This document shows positions 34,651 to 42,524 of a stretch of 64,000 nucleotides of DNA, piece by piece (the stretch's first letter is position 1; every line of letters begins with the position of its first letter). Made by a program: the position numbers and the translations under genes. The notes beneath the pieces are model-generated. The model did no database searches and had not been told where the DNA came from. It was given only the letters and a program-made list of their open reading frames with translations. The DNA lies in contig NZ_JANIOC010000007.1 of NCBI RefSeq assembly GCF_024733565.1, positions 178,412 through 242,411 on the forward strand. Reading direction: 5' to 3'. Origin of the DNA: Rossellomorea sp. SC111. Lineage in GTDB: Bacteria > Bacillota > Bacilli > Bacillales > Bacillaceae_B.

Positions 34651-36102
34651 TTAACCCTTATAGTTTTCATCATACTCGAGATAAACAACATGTGTTTCAA
34701 GGTACTCGTTCAGTCCGTGCTTCCCGTCTGCTCCACCGATTCCCGATTGACCGCGGCCAGCATGAAATCCATTGATGGCCTCGAAATTTTCACGGTTGAC
34801 GAAGGTTTCCCCGTAACGAAGCTCGTTTGCGGCCCTCATGATTTCATGGAGGTTCTCACTGAAAATCGAAGACGAAAGACCATATTCCGTATCGTTGGCA
34901 AGCTCGATCACTTCGTCAAAATCCTTGTACGTCATAATCGGCAGTACCGGCCCGAAGATTTCTTCCTGGATGATGTCCATCTCCTGCTTCACATCGACAA
35001 GAAGGGTAGGCTCATAGTAGAAGCCTTTCTCTATGTTAACCGGCTTTCCGCCAGTAAGCACCTTTGCCCCGTTTTCGATGGCAGTGTTGACCATTTCCGT
35101 AACGGTATCGAGGCGGTCTTTATTTACTAGGGGACCGATCTCGTTATCGCGGTTTGTTGGATCTCCAACAGTTGTGTTTTTCATGGCTTCGGTCATTTTA
35201 CTGATGAATTCTTCTGCCACATCCTCATGTACATATACTCGTTCAGCATTCGTACATGCCTGCCCGGAGTTTGTGATCCTGGATGTCTTGATCTTTTCAA
35301 CGGCCAGGTCAATATTGGCATGCTTCGTGACGATGGCCGGAGCCTTGCCGCCGAGTTCCAGGTTTACTTTCGTGATCGATTTTGATGCGGCTTCCATCAC
35401 TTTCGAACCTGCAGGGTAACTTCCTGTCATGGACACCATGCGCACTTTAGGGTGGCTGGACATCGGATTCCCGATATCCGACCCTTTCCCTGTCACGAGA
35501 TTGAAGACCCCTTTGGGCAGTCCCACTTCATCTACGATCTTAGCAAACTCACAAGCGGTATTCGGTGTATACTGACTGGGTTTCAGGACAATCGTACAGC
35601 CTGTCACGATCGCCGGTGCCACTTTTCTCGCCAGGATGAACATTGGGAAGTTCCATGGAACGATTCCTGCGACAACACCGATCGGTTTCTTATAAACCAG
35701 TATGTTCTCGTTAGACCGTTCACTCTCAAGGATTTCTCCTTCATAGCGGAGTGCCCATCCCGCCATGTAGCGGAAATACTCGATGGCAACATCCAGTTCA
35801 CCTTCAGAGGCATCCAATGTCTTCCCGTTTTCTTCCGTCAGCATCTGCACAAATTGATTTTTCCGCTCCTCCAATTTGTCGGCCATTTTATATAAATAAG
35901 AAGCCCGTTCCTTCGATGGAACCTTATTCCATGAAAGGAATGCCGTATGGGCAGATTCGATTGCCTGATTGACATCCTCTTCCGTGCCTAAAGGTATAGA
36001 AGAAATCGTCTCCTCATTCGCAGGATTAATAACATCCATCGTCTCATTGGACGTACTATCAACAAACTCACCATTCACATATAACTGATACTTCTTCACC
36101 AT
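34651..36102 (-). CDS. aldA: AldA-type aldehyde dehydrogenase (lactaldehyde/glycolaldehyde)
   Basis: 483 residues from the ATG at 36102 (AGGAGGAG upstream). NAD-binding and catalytic motifs are complete: PWNFP (150-153), VLKPS, general base Glu249 in LELGGKAP, and nucleophile Cys283 in NSGQACTNAERV. The C-terminus FVNRENFEAINGFHAG...SGIGGADGKHGLNEYLETHVVYLE matches Escherichia coli AldA closely, as I remember it. Reaction: oxidation of lactaldehyde or glycolaldehyde to the acid with NAD+. No sugar-degradation genes are adjacent, so the physiological aldehyde is inferred. Confidence 0.85.
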   Translation of the reverse strand: MVKKYQLYVNGEFVDSTSNETMDVINPANEETISSIPLGTEEDVNQAIESAHTAFLSWNKVPSKERASYLYKMADKLEERKNQFVQMLTEENGKTLDASEGELDVAIEYFRYMAGWALRYEGEILESERSNENILVYKKPIGVVAGIVPWNFPMFILARKVAPAIVTGCTIVLKPSQYTPNTACEFAKIVDEVGLPKGVFNLVTGKGSDIGNPMSSHPKVRMVSMTGSYPAGSKVMEAASKSITKVNLELGGKAPAIVTKHANIDLAVEKIKTSRITNSGQACTNAERVYVHEDVAEEFISKMTEAMKNTTVGDPTNRDNEIGPLVNKDRLDTVTEMVNTAIENGAKVLTGGKPVNIEKGFYYEPTLLVDVKQEMDIIQEEIFGPVLPIMTYKDFDEVIELANDTEYGLSSSIFSENLHEIMRAANELRYGETFVNRENFEAINGFHAGRGQSGIGGADGKHGLNEYLETHVVYLEYDENYKG

Positions 36103-36189
36103 TACTCCTCCTCCTGAACTGTTAATCACATATCTTCCTCTTTTCCCGTCCAATGGGGAGGAGTAAACATAAGGATGTGCAAAAGAAAG

Positions 36190-36265
36190 AGGGACGGACC
36201 TCCCTCACGCATACCTGAGTGTTGATATATCAGGGTTTCAAGTGAGAATAAGGAGGTCCGTCCCT
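36190..36265. repeat. Inverted pair of the AGGGACGGACCT repeat with nested stems
   Basis: Copies at 36190-36201 and 36254-36265 face each other; inside are further inverted stretches (CTCAC/GTGAG and CCTGA/TCAGG). The whole block can fold into one 78-base hairpin between yfmJ and aldA; it may act as the yfmJ terminator. Confidence 0.75.
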
Positions 36266-36271
36266 CGACGA

Positions 36272-37294
36272 TTATTTACTTGGGTCGGCGATTTTGACGA
36301 GTTGTTTGCCGATGTTTTTTCCTTGGAAGAGTCCGAGGAAGGCGTCGGTTACGTTGTCGAGGCCTTCTGTGATCGTTTCTTCGTATTGCAGTTTTCCTTG
36401 TGATAGCCACTTGCCAAGCTCAGTTGCGCCTTCTTTGAAGCGGTCACTATAGTCATTGACGACAAAGCCTTTCATGAGTGCGCTGGATTTGATCAGTTTC
36501 GTTTGAACACGCGGTCCAAGGTCCCTGTCTGTCTTATTATAAGAAGAAATGGCGCCGCATACTGGTACACGTGCATGTTTGTTTAGTAAACTAAGGGCAG
36601 CGTCACCGATTTCACCACCGACATTTTCATAGTACACGTCGATGCCATTTGGACATGCTTCTTTTAATGTTTTGTAGATATTGTCCGTCGTTTTATAATT
36701 GATTCCTTCGTCAAACCCGAGGGTATCGGTCAGATAGCTGACTTTTTCATCAGATCCTGCGATCCCGACAACTCGGGCGCCTTTGATCTTGGCGATTTGT
36801 CCAACCACTGATCCTACTGCACCTGCAGCTCCGGATACGACAACGGTTTCGCCTTCTTTGGGTTGTCCGATATCCATCAGTCCGAAATATGCCGTCAATC
36901 CAGTCATCCCGAGGATACTTAGGTGCGTAGAAATCGGGGCGACATCTGGATCGATGGAGCGGACCTCTTTCTCATTGGCAAGGGAATACTCCTGCCACGG
37001 AAGCATGCCGACTACGAAATCCCCTTTCTGGAAGTGCTCGGACTGTGATTCCACGATTTCCCCGACGACTCCGCCGGAGAGCGCTTCGTTTAATTGGAAA
37101 GGAGCAACGTAGGACTTGGCATCAGACATTCTCCCGCGCATGTAAGGATCCACGGAAAGATAAAGAGCCTTCACTAGTACTTCCCCTTTGGATGGCTTTG
37201 ACACTTCGATTTCCTTATAAAGGAAGTCCTCTTTGACAGGCATTCCTTCAGGGCGGGATACTAATTGAATTTGTTTCTGTGTTTCAGGCAGCAT
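36272..37294 (-). CDS. yfmJ: NADP-dependent medium-chain oxidoreductase YfmJ
   Basis: 340 residues from the ATG at 37294 with AAGGAGGAA. Zinc-independent MDR enzyme of the 2-alkenal/leukotriene-B4 reductase group: QIQLVSRPEGMPVKEDF, YLSVDPYMRGRMSD and the nucleotide-binding GAAGAVGSVVGQIAKIKGARVVGIAGSDEK in outline. Length equals YfmJ of B. subtilis (about 339). It probably reduces alpha,beta-unsaturated carbonyls with NADPH, detoxifying lipid-derived enals. Stands alone. Confidence 0.85.
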   Translation of the reverse strand: MLPETQKQIQLVSRPEGMPVKEDFLYKEIEVSKPSKGEVLVKALYLSVDPYMRGRMSDAKSYVAPFQLNEALSGGVVGEIVESQSEHFQKGDFVVGMLPWQEYSLANEKEVRSIDPDVAPISTHLSILGMTGLTAYFGLMDIGQPKEGETVVVSGAAGAVGSVVGQIAKIKGARVVGIAGSDEKVSYLTDTLGFDEGINYKTTDNIYKTLKEACPNGIDVYYENVGGEIGDAALSLLNKHARVPVCGAISSYNKTDRDLGPRVQTKLIKSSALMKGFVVNDYSDRFKEGATELGKWLSQGKLQYEETITEGLDNVTDAFLGLFQGKNIGKQLVKIADPSK

Positions 37295-37405
37295 AACGAT
37301 TCCTCCTTGAAATTTGACTATATTCATTTTTTTCCGATTACTTGAAACTTATCACATTAAGTTTAGATTCCACAAAGAATAACACTTGAGAAAGGCGTGA
37401 TAAAT

Positions 37406-38317
37406 GTGCCAAATCTATGGGATGCAGAAGTAGCTGTCACCTCCAGTCAGGCTAAAAAATTGATTGAATCCCAGTTTCCGGAGTTGATTCCTGCTGACAT
37501 CAAGATTTTAGATTATGGTTTTGACAATACGGTCATGGTAGTAAATAACGATTGGGTTTTTCGGTTTCCCAGGAGAGAGATTGCCGTAAGACTTTTGAAA
37601 ACGGAAGGAGTGCTTCTGCCACTCCTTGATGAAAGCGGCCCGGATCTTCAAATTCCGGTTCCTGCTTATTACGGTAAACCTTCGTCTCTCTACAAATGGC
37701 CGTTTCTCGGATATCGTTTTGTGAAGGGGACGATTCCATCAGAGTCATCCGGAGTCATGAGAGAAGGGGAATCTGCCATTAAATTGGCCAGGTTTCTTAA
37801 AAAGCTTCACGGAACGACTGTGGCAGGAGCAGAAAAACATGGAGTACCATATGACGAGCTTTCCCGGTTGGATGTTGTAAAGCGGCATCCCATCTTGGAA
37901 AAAAACATGGAAGAAATTAAAGATCTCAACCTATTTCACCCAATGGAAAAATTAGAAAGGTTTCTTCAGAACTTACCGAGTAAGGCTTTGCCCGAGGAAC
38001 TCACACTTGTACATGGCGACCTTCACTTTAAAAACATCGTGGTAGACAAAGAGGGCACCCTATCAGGGGTCCTTGATTGGGGGGATGTCCATCTTGGTCA
38101 CCGGGCCATTGATTTAAATCTTATCTACAGCTTTCTCACTCCAAAAGGAAGGACTCAATTTTTAAAAGAATATGGAGAAGTTGGGGAGGAAGAATTGGAC
38201 TATGCCAGATTCAAAGCGGTTTATACGAACGTGGTTTTACTTCTTTACGGCTACCATGAAAGTCAGCCCCATACGGTGGTGGAAGCTCAGCAAAGCCTGA
38301 AGCTTGCTCTGACATAA
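37406..38317 (+). CDS. Aminoglycoside-phosphotransferase-like kinase
   Basis: 303 residues from GTG 37406, placed by AGAAAGG; GTG 37397 is too close to it. APH-fold kinase: catalytic loop VHGDLHFKNIVV (HGDxxxxN), then the metal-binding DWGD, with a preceding lysine-poor N-lobe (YGFDNTVMVVNNDWVFRFPR). Such proteins phosphorylate small molecules, including antibiotics such as macrolides or aminoglycosides, or metabolites. Sequence alone does not say which; I do not call it a resistance gene. Confidence 0.78.
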   Translation: MPNLWDAEVAVTSSQAKKLIESQFPELIPADIKILDYGFDNTVMVVNNDWVFRFPRREIAVRLLKTEGVLLPLLDESGPDLQIPVPAYYGKPSSLYKWPFLGYRFVKGTIPSESSGVMREGESAIKLARFLKKLHGTTVAGAEKHGVPYDELSRLDVVKRHPILEKNMEEIKDLNLFHPMEKLERFLQNLPSKALPEELTLVHGDLHFKNIVVDKEGTLSGVLDWGDVHLGHRAIDLNLIYSFLTPKGRTQFLKEYGEVGEEELDYARFKAVYTNVVLLLYGYHESQPHTVVEAQQSLKLALT

Positions 38318-38319
38318 TA

Positions 38320-38353
38320 AAAGCCTGGTTGACTCATCTGTCAACCAGGCTTT
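38320..38353. terminator. Bidirectional terminator between phosphotransferase and redoxin genes
   Basis: AAAGCCTGGTTGAC pairs perfectly with GTCAACCAGGCTTT around TCATCT, between convergent genes. Confidence 0.88.
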
Positions 38354-38362
38354 CTATTTCTC

Positions 38363-38863
38363 TTACTTCACATTCTTTTGGATATATTTTACGATCTTAC
38401 GAAGTTCATTGGCATGGGGACGGCCGAATGGACTCGTTTGTCTTTGCTGGTACATGGCCTGTCCTTTTTCATTCACAAGGAAGTAAGCCGGTTCACCATG
38501 CTGTCCGTGATCATCATACGGAGCATCTTCTCCATGATAGAAGACGTCATAAGCTTTGATCGCCTCTAAATTTTCGTCGGCTAGTACAGGGAAAGTCAGA
38601 TCTTCTTTATTGGCAAACTCCTGTAGATCGGCCATCTTATCACTTGAAATCGTCAGTAAATGAACATTTTCTTTTTCAAAGTATTCTTTATTTGCTTGAA
38701 GCTCCCTTAATTCTTCCTGACATACAGGGCACCATGACCCTCTGAAGAAGACGATGAGATGCCAGCTTTGATGTTCTTTCTGATGATCCTCGAACGAGAA
38801 GGTTTCACCTGAAACTGCAGGGAGCTTGAAATTTGGTACCTTATCTTTTAATTGAAAAGCCAT
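38363..38863 (-). CDS. Peroxiredoxin-like thiol protein
   Basis: 166 residues, thioredoxin fold of the AhpC/TSA redoxin type. Active site FFRGSWCPVCQEEL with Cys45 and Cys48; the preceding segment PNFKLPAVSGETFSFED and the later TFPVLADEN are typical. Cytosolic, no signal peptide. Likely a thiol-dependent peroxide reductase; partner reductant unknown. The ATG follows GGAGGAATGA. Confidence 0.82.
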   Translation of the reverse strand: MAFQLKDKVPNFKLPAVSGETFSFEDHQKEHQSWHLIVFFRGSWCPVCQEELRELQANKEYFEKENVHLLTISSDKMADLQEFANKEDLTFPVLADENLEAIKAYDVFYHGEDAPYDDHGQHGEPAYFLVNEKGQAMYQQRQTSPFGRPHANELRKIVKYIQKNVK

Positions 38864-39036
38864 TATTCATTCCTCCTATGTGTTTTCTAACTTGTCAAAT
38901 AGGCGTTAGGACAAACCCGGCCTCTTGCGATTACATACAGTATAGTAGTGTAAATTTCTTTCATAAGATGTATTTCCCTTTTGTTGAGAAATAAAACGTA
39001 CAATTGTGCAGATCATGACTGGAAAGGATGAATTCT

Positions 39037-39351
39037 ATGAGAAATGGTGGCAGACCGAAACTATGTATTTTCCCGGAATACAAGTGGTGCGGTCCGGGAT
39101 GCAGCGGACCGGGTGCACCCGTCAATTCGGTTGACGCTGCATGCAAAGCCCATGACCTATGCTATGAGCGACACGGCCCGACATGTGAGTGTGACCGGCT
39201 GTTCATGAAGAAACTGGAGGGTGAAATCGATCCTCATACACGGAAGGGACGGCATGCTTTTCTTTTCTATCAATATATGCAGCTGCAGACGAGGGTTAAG
39301 TGCCAGGAGAATCGATGTGGAAGGCGAAGGTGCAGGGGGTCTTGGATATAA
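39037..39351 (+). CDS. Parvovirus-VP1-like phospholipase A2 domain protein
   Basis: 104 residues from the ATG at 39037 (AAAGG 9 bases upstream). The segment PEYKWCGPGCSGPGAPVN then DAACKAHDLCYERHG matches the calcium loop (YxGPG) and catalytic HD pair (His39-Asp40) of small phospholipases A2, in particular the parvovirus capsid VP1 type; Asp53 in CECDRLF may be the second acid. Nine or more cysteines suggest disulfides or a spore/extracellular place, yet there is no signal peptide. Role unproven; membrane lipid hydrolysis during spore or cell-wall processes is a guess. Confidence 0.65.
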   Translation: MRNGGRPKLCIFPEYKWCGPGCSGPGAPVNSVDAACKAHDLCYERHGPTCECDRLFMKKLEGEIDPHTRKGRHAFLFYQYMQLQTRVKCQENRCGRRRCRGSWI

Positions 39352-39393
39352 CATGAAAGAAGGTCCGTTATTCTTTGGACCCTCTTGATTCAA

Positions 39394-39837
39394 TTATTTT
39401 AGGTTCAGAGTATAGTGATAAACCGTTTCCTCCTTTATATAATCGTTTTTCTCATACAATGCCTGTGCCTGGACATTGTCCCGGTCCGTTTCCAAAATGA
39501 CCGACTTTGCATTGGTTTGAACCGCATGTTCCTTCGCAGCGTCTAATAACATCTGTCCGGCACCCAGTCTGCGGGCCTTTTTGGAAACATAAAGGTCATT
39601 CAGCTTCCAGATCCGCTCCATATAAACGGAGGAGAAAGAAGGATACAGCTGGGTGAACCCTACATATTCATCATCGTGAAGGGCGACAAAGATCACAGAT
39701 TCATCATGTGCGAGGCGGCCTTCAAGATACCGTCTCGCACCAATCGTATTCGATTTCTGATGATAAAACATACGATAATCATTAAAAAGTCCTACAAGAC
39801 CATCCAAGTCTGAAAGACGAGCACGACATACCTTCAT
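39394..39837 (-). CDS. GNAT-family N-acetyltransferase
   Basis: 147 residues, ATG behind AAGGGGGGA. GNAT fold: N-terminal MKVCRARLSDLDGLVGLFNDY, substrate-side FTQLYPSFSSVYMERIWKLNDLYV, and the acetyl-CoA loop ARRLGAGQMLLDAAKEHA with the usual R-x-x-G-x-G/A pattern, then VILETDRDNVQAQALYEKNDY. Acceptor unknown; similar proteins acetylate small amines or protein N-termini. The segment just upstream (39365-39388) holds a weak hairpin that may end the phospholipase transcript. Confidence 0.8.
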   Translation of the reverse strand: MKVCRARLSDLDGLVGLFNDYRMFYHQKSNTIGARRYLEGRLAHDESVIFVALHDDEYVGFTQLYPSFSSVYMERIWKLNDLYVSKKARRLGAGQMLLDAAKEHAVQTNAKSVILETDRDNVQAQALYEKNDYIKEETVYHYTLNLK

Positions 39838-39982
39838 TCAATCCCCCCTTCCATACACTATTTTATGAAAGATGGGGAATAACATGACGGTGAGGTTCAA
39901 TATGAATTGGGAAAGAGTAGTGGATTTTTATCCGTAAATATTGTTATGACGGGGTTTACCTCGTAAATAGGTGTGATTTTTG

Positions 39983-39994
39983 AGGTCCGTCCCT
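39983..39994 (-). repeat. AGGGACGGACCT dispersed repeat, single copy
   Basis: Exact copy in reverse orientation (AGGTCCGTCCCT on the plus strand), between the GNAT gene and the hairpin. Confidence 0.65.
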
Positions 39995-40007
39995 CCAAAG
40001 GATACAA

Positions 40008-40044
40008 AAAAACCATGAAGGCGGATTTCGCCTTCATGGTTTTT
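40008..40044. terminator. Strong hairpin downstream of the carbonic anhydrase and repeats
   Basis: A 16-bp perfect stem AAAAACCATGAAGGCG with CGCCTTCATGGTTTTT, loop GATTT, with T runs on both strands. Confidence 0.8.
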
Positions 40045-40071
40045 TAAACAGTTATGCTCGTCGGGCTTGCC

Positions 40072-40341
40072 AAGCCGCCTGCGCTTTTCTGATTGTCCAG
40101 CTCCGGCGGCTAGAGGCTCGAGGTCATAAGCCAGAAATGCCAAAAAGGCAAAGAGCGCCTTTCCGTCATTTCCGTCTTATGCTTGTCGCCTCTGCCCAAG
40201 CCGCCTGCGCTTTTCTGATTGTCCAGCTCCGGCGGCTAGAGGCTCGAGGTCATAAGTCAAGAACGTCAAAAAGGCAAAGAGCGCCTTTCCGACGTTCTCG
40301 CCTTATGCTTGTCGCCTCTAAACAAGCCGCCTCCGCTTTTT
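40072..40341. repeat. Tandem 126-bp repeat of a palindromic Bacillus element
   Basis: The unit starting AAGCCGCCTGCGCTTTTCTG begins at 40072 and again at 40198; the first 59 bases of each are identical, through GGCTCGAGGTCATAAG. A third, truncated unit begins at 40324. The centres differ, but each keeps the shared AAAAAGGCAAAGAGCGCCTTTCCG core and ends CTTATGCTTGTCGCCTC, so each unit is a long imperfect hairpin. Same family as the inner part of the 15.8 kb element. Confidence 0.75.
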
Positions 40342-40899
40342 TTAGTACCCTTCAACTACCAAATCAAGTTTCCCGGTTTCGGGACTGATGACAAGTCCGT
40401 GAACGGGGATCTTTTTATCCATTAATGGATGGTTCTTGATCATGTCCACACTGTGGGCGACGCTTTCCTGTACGGAGCTGAAGCCTTTCAGCCAGTCGTG
40501 GAGGTCGATTCCAGAGTAGTTGACGGTCTCGAGTGTTTCTTCCGTAATGCCGCGTTCCTTCATTTTATCAAGGATACTGTTGCTGTTGATGGCGCTCATG
40601 CCGCAGTCGTGATGACCGATGACAATAACTTCATCTGCCTGCAGTTCGTAGACTGCCACAAGCAGGCTGCGCATGATGCTTCCGAATGGGTGGCTTACGA
40701 TGGCGCCTGCATTTTTGACGACTTTCACATCTCCGTTTTTCATGTTCATGGATTTAGGGAGCAGCTCTACTAAACGAGTGTCCATACAGGTAAGAATCAC
40801 TAAGCGCTTGTCCGGGAATTTGGTGGTCCGGTACTCTTCATACGATTGTTCTTCTACAAATTGCTGGTTGTAATCAAGTATGTTCGTTAATAAAGTCAT
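40342..40899 (-). CDS. Beta-class carbonic anhydrase
   Basis: 185 residues, beta carbonic anhydrase of the YtiB-like group. Zinc ligands Cys38, His96 and Cys99, with the Asp40-Arg42 dyad in CMDTR and the HHDCG motif. It interconverts CO2 and bicarbonate, supplying carboxylases, in the cytosol. Downstream of it lie the tandem repeats and a terminator hairpin. The next gene upstream on the same strand ends only 24 bases before its start, so it may belong to the B12/PAS transcript. Confidence 0.85.
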   Translation of the reverse strand: MTLLTNILDYNQQFVEEQSYEEYRTTKFPDKRLVILTCMDTRLVELLPKSMNMKNGDVKVVKNAGAIVSHPFGSIMRSLLVAVYELQADEVIVIGHHDCGMSAINSNSILDKMKERGITEETLETVNYSGIDLHDWLKGFSSVQESVAHSVDMIKNHPLMDKKIPVHGLVISPETGKLDLVVEGY

Positions 40900-40922
40900 A
40901 TCGTCTCTCCTATAAAATAAAA

Positions 40923-41420
40923 TTATTTCACATTTCGTTGAATGTGATATTCAATCTCTTTTATTTTATCCATAATTTCTTGCCGATTCCAATCAGATGT
41001 ATTGGAAAGCTTTAAATATAATGAAGAAATTTTTGCAAGTACTTCTGTCAGGTTCGATTCTTTTCTCGAATAAGCGGGATTACCCATCAAATCGAACAAG
41101 CTGTTCATTTGCTCGGATACTTTTTGGTATTGATGATCCTTGGCAATGAGGACAACATGGAAATACTGCTGGATGTCTGAAAACTGAAAGAAGATGTCGA
41201 ATAGCTCGAAGGAATCGTTTTTCTTTACATTCAGTTCCATTTCGCCTTTAGTATGTTTGTGAAGGATCCGGGCAAATTTAGGTGAACTTTCTTCTTCCAC
41301 GATGGACATGAAGTTTTCACCGGGCATCAACAAGTCATAGCCTGAATTTGAAGCATCTATTAAGCTAAACTGCCTATCCAGTAACAGATAAGGGATAGGG
41401 CATAAGTGTAAATTTTCCAC
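40923..41420 (-). CDS. PAS-like sensory protein
   Basis: 165 residues from a GTG behind AGGGAGTG. The first 95 residues look like a PAS-type fold (PIPYLLLDRQFSLIDASNSGYDLLM, then a strand-rich part FELFDIFFQFSDIQQYFHVVLIAKD), followed by a helical C-terminal extension (SEQMNSLFDLMGNP..., EIMDKIKEIEYHIQRNV). No kinase or DNA-binding domain. It lies 107 bases downstream of the CarH-like B12 gene on the same strand, so the two may form a sensing pair. The PAS call is by pattern only. Confidence 0.55.
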   Translation of the reverse strand: MENLHLCPIPYLLLDRQFSLIDASNSGYDLLMPGENFMSIVEEESSPKFARILHKHTKGEMELNVKKNDSFELFDIFFQFSDIQQYFHVVLIAKDHQYQKVSEQMNSLFDLMGNPAYSRKESNLTEVLAKISSLYLKLSNTSDWNRQEIMDKIKEIEYHIQRNVK

Positions 41421-41527
41421 ACGATCACTCCCTAGAGAAAGGTTCCGGACGTCACTGCTGCGTCTCGTAAAAGACGAATGGTACTAATATCAGAACCTCA
41501 TATTGTCGGCTGCATGTAATTAAGGAG

Positions 41528-42178
41528 TTAGCCCTTCAAGGAAATAAGCCCATTGGACATGTCAGTGAGATAGTCATTGAGTTCCAACAAGTCATGAAAG
41601 CTTGTCACCTTTGATTTTTCCAAGAAATCAAGGGAGTAGTGGGAGACGAGTCTGCCACCGACAAGAATGTCAATCTCCTGATGATGCGCTCTGATTTCTT
41701 CGATGCACTCTTTTAATCGGGTCAGTTCTGTCGTCATACCAATGGATATCCCAATGGCATGGGGTTTCCAAGCGCTAATGAAGGTTAACGCATCTTTGAC
41801 AGGGACGTTGGCTCCCAAGTAACGGGTATTCCATTGCTTTTCTTTGAATACTTCGTTCGCAAGTTCCAGTCCCAAACTGTGTTGTTCACCCTCAATGCAA
41901 AATAAAAGAGCTTTAGGTTGGTTTTCTAAAGCTTCTTGATGGGTAAAAACAGTAGCAAGTAGATATTTAAGAGTTGCAGTAGCTAAATGCTCATCTGCAA
42001 CGGTAATTTGATTTTTCTCCCAAAGATCACCAATTCTATACATGGATGGTTTAATAATTTTCTCGTAAAAAGTAAAATTATCTATTTTTGAATGGATGGA
42101 AGAGGAATGCAGTTCAAATAATGAATGCACGTCTCCTGTGAGAATAGACTTGGTGAAAGCCTTGACAAGCTGATTCAT
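41528..42178 (-). CDS. Stand-alone CarH-like adenosylcobalamin-binding photoreceptor module
   Basis: 216 residues, ATG behind GGGAGTGA. A helical B12-binding cap carries the CarH signature W-x9-EH exactly (Trp53, Glu63-His64 in WEKNQITVADEHL). A Rossmann-like cobalamin domain follows with the E-x-H-x-x-G motif (Glu98, His100, Gly103 in EGEQHSLG), Ser145 and the Gly174-Gly175 pair. In CarH/LitR this module binds adenosylcobalamin and changes oligomer state in light, but there it is fused to a MerR DNA-binding domain. Here no DNA-binding domain exists, so the output must go through a partner, perhaps the PAS-like protein next door. Confidence 0.75.
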   Translation of the reverse strand: MNQLVKAFTKSILTGDVHSLFELHSSSIHSKIDNFTFYEKIIKPSMYRIGDLWEKNQITVADEHLATATLKYLLATVFTHQEALENQPKALLFCIEGEQHSLGLELANEVFKEKQWNTRYLGANVPVKDALTFISAWKPHAIGISIGMTTELTRLKECIEEIRAHHQEIDILVGGRLVSHYSLDFLEKSKVTSFHDLLELNDYLTDMSNGLISLKG

Positions 42179-42265
42179 TTATAATCACTCCCAGCAAAAA
42201 TACCAATTACTATATTCAATAGATAGAATCGAAATTCCTGCTGTAAATTTCAATCTATAATTGGA

Positions 42266-42294
42266 TTGACTTTCCTAAAAATCTTATTTAATAT
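42266..42294 (+). promoter_or_regulatory. Sigma-A promoter of queF
   Basis: TTGACT (42266-42271), 17-base spacer, TAATAT (42289-42294); transcription would start about 30 bases before the preQ1 aptamer. Confidence 0.8.
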
Positions 42295-42331
42295 AACCTC
42301 TGTAACACTAATTATCGCTCAAGTACCTGAG

Positions 42332-42366
42332 AGAGGTTCATAGCATTAACCCTCTATAAAAAACTA
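42332..42366 (+). promoter_or_regulatory. preQ1-I riboswitch aptamer
   Basis: AGAGGTTCATAGCATTAACC, then CTCTATAAAAAACTA, matching the preQ1-I consensus. The P1 stem pairs 42332-42336 with 42351-42355, and the A-rich tail can form the pseudoknot. It is in the leader of queF, a queuosine-pathway gene. Confidence 0.9.
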
Positions 42367-42483
42367 TGGTTCTATGAATCTAACATGGGATTATCTTAAA
42401 CATGTTATCATTTAAGCGTAACAGGATAGTACAATTTTTGCAATTTTCCTGCCTGTTATGTCGATTCTTAGGCTAATGCTATG

Positions 42484-42522
42484 TCCTCCTTCATTCGAGG
42501 CACTCTGAAGGGGAGGATTTTT
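42484..42522 (+). promoter_or_regulatory. Expression platform of the queF riboswitch
   Basis: TCCTCCTTCA (42484-42493) pairs with TGAAGGGGAGGA (42506-42517), which contains the queF ribosome site, and is followed by TTTTT. It can work as a ribosome-site sequester or as a terminator. An upstream AACAGG/CCTGTT pairing (42420-42425 with 42452-42457) may be the alternative fold. Confidence 0.65.
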
Positions 42523-42524
42523 AC

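Larger units (their letters stand above)
39838..40341. other. Gene-free interval with repeats
   Basis: No credible gene in about 500 bases. It holds a single 12-base repeat (39983-39994), a strong hairpin (40008-40044) and a tandem 126-bp repeat (40072-40341). Short frames here are read from the repeats. Confidence 0.7.

Noticed and set aside
37406..38317. Calling the APH-like kinase an antibiotic-resistance gene
   Set aside because: The fold is shared with many metabolite kinases and nothing in the context points to a drug.
40072..40341. Possible CRISPR array because of evenly spaced repeats
   Set aside because: Period is 126 bases, only two full units, each is a palindromic element, and no cas genes are near.
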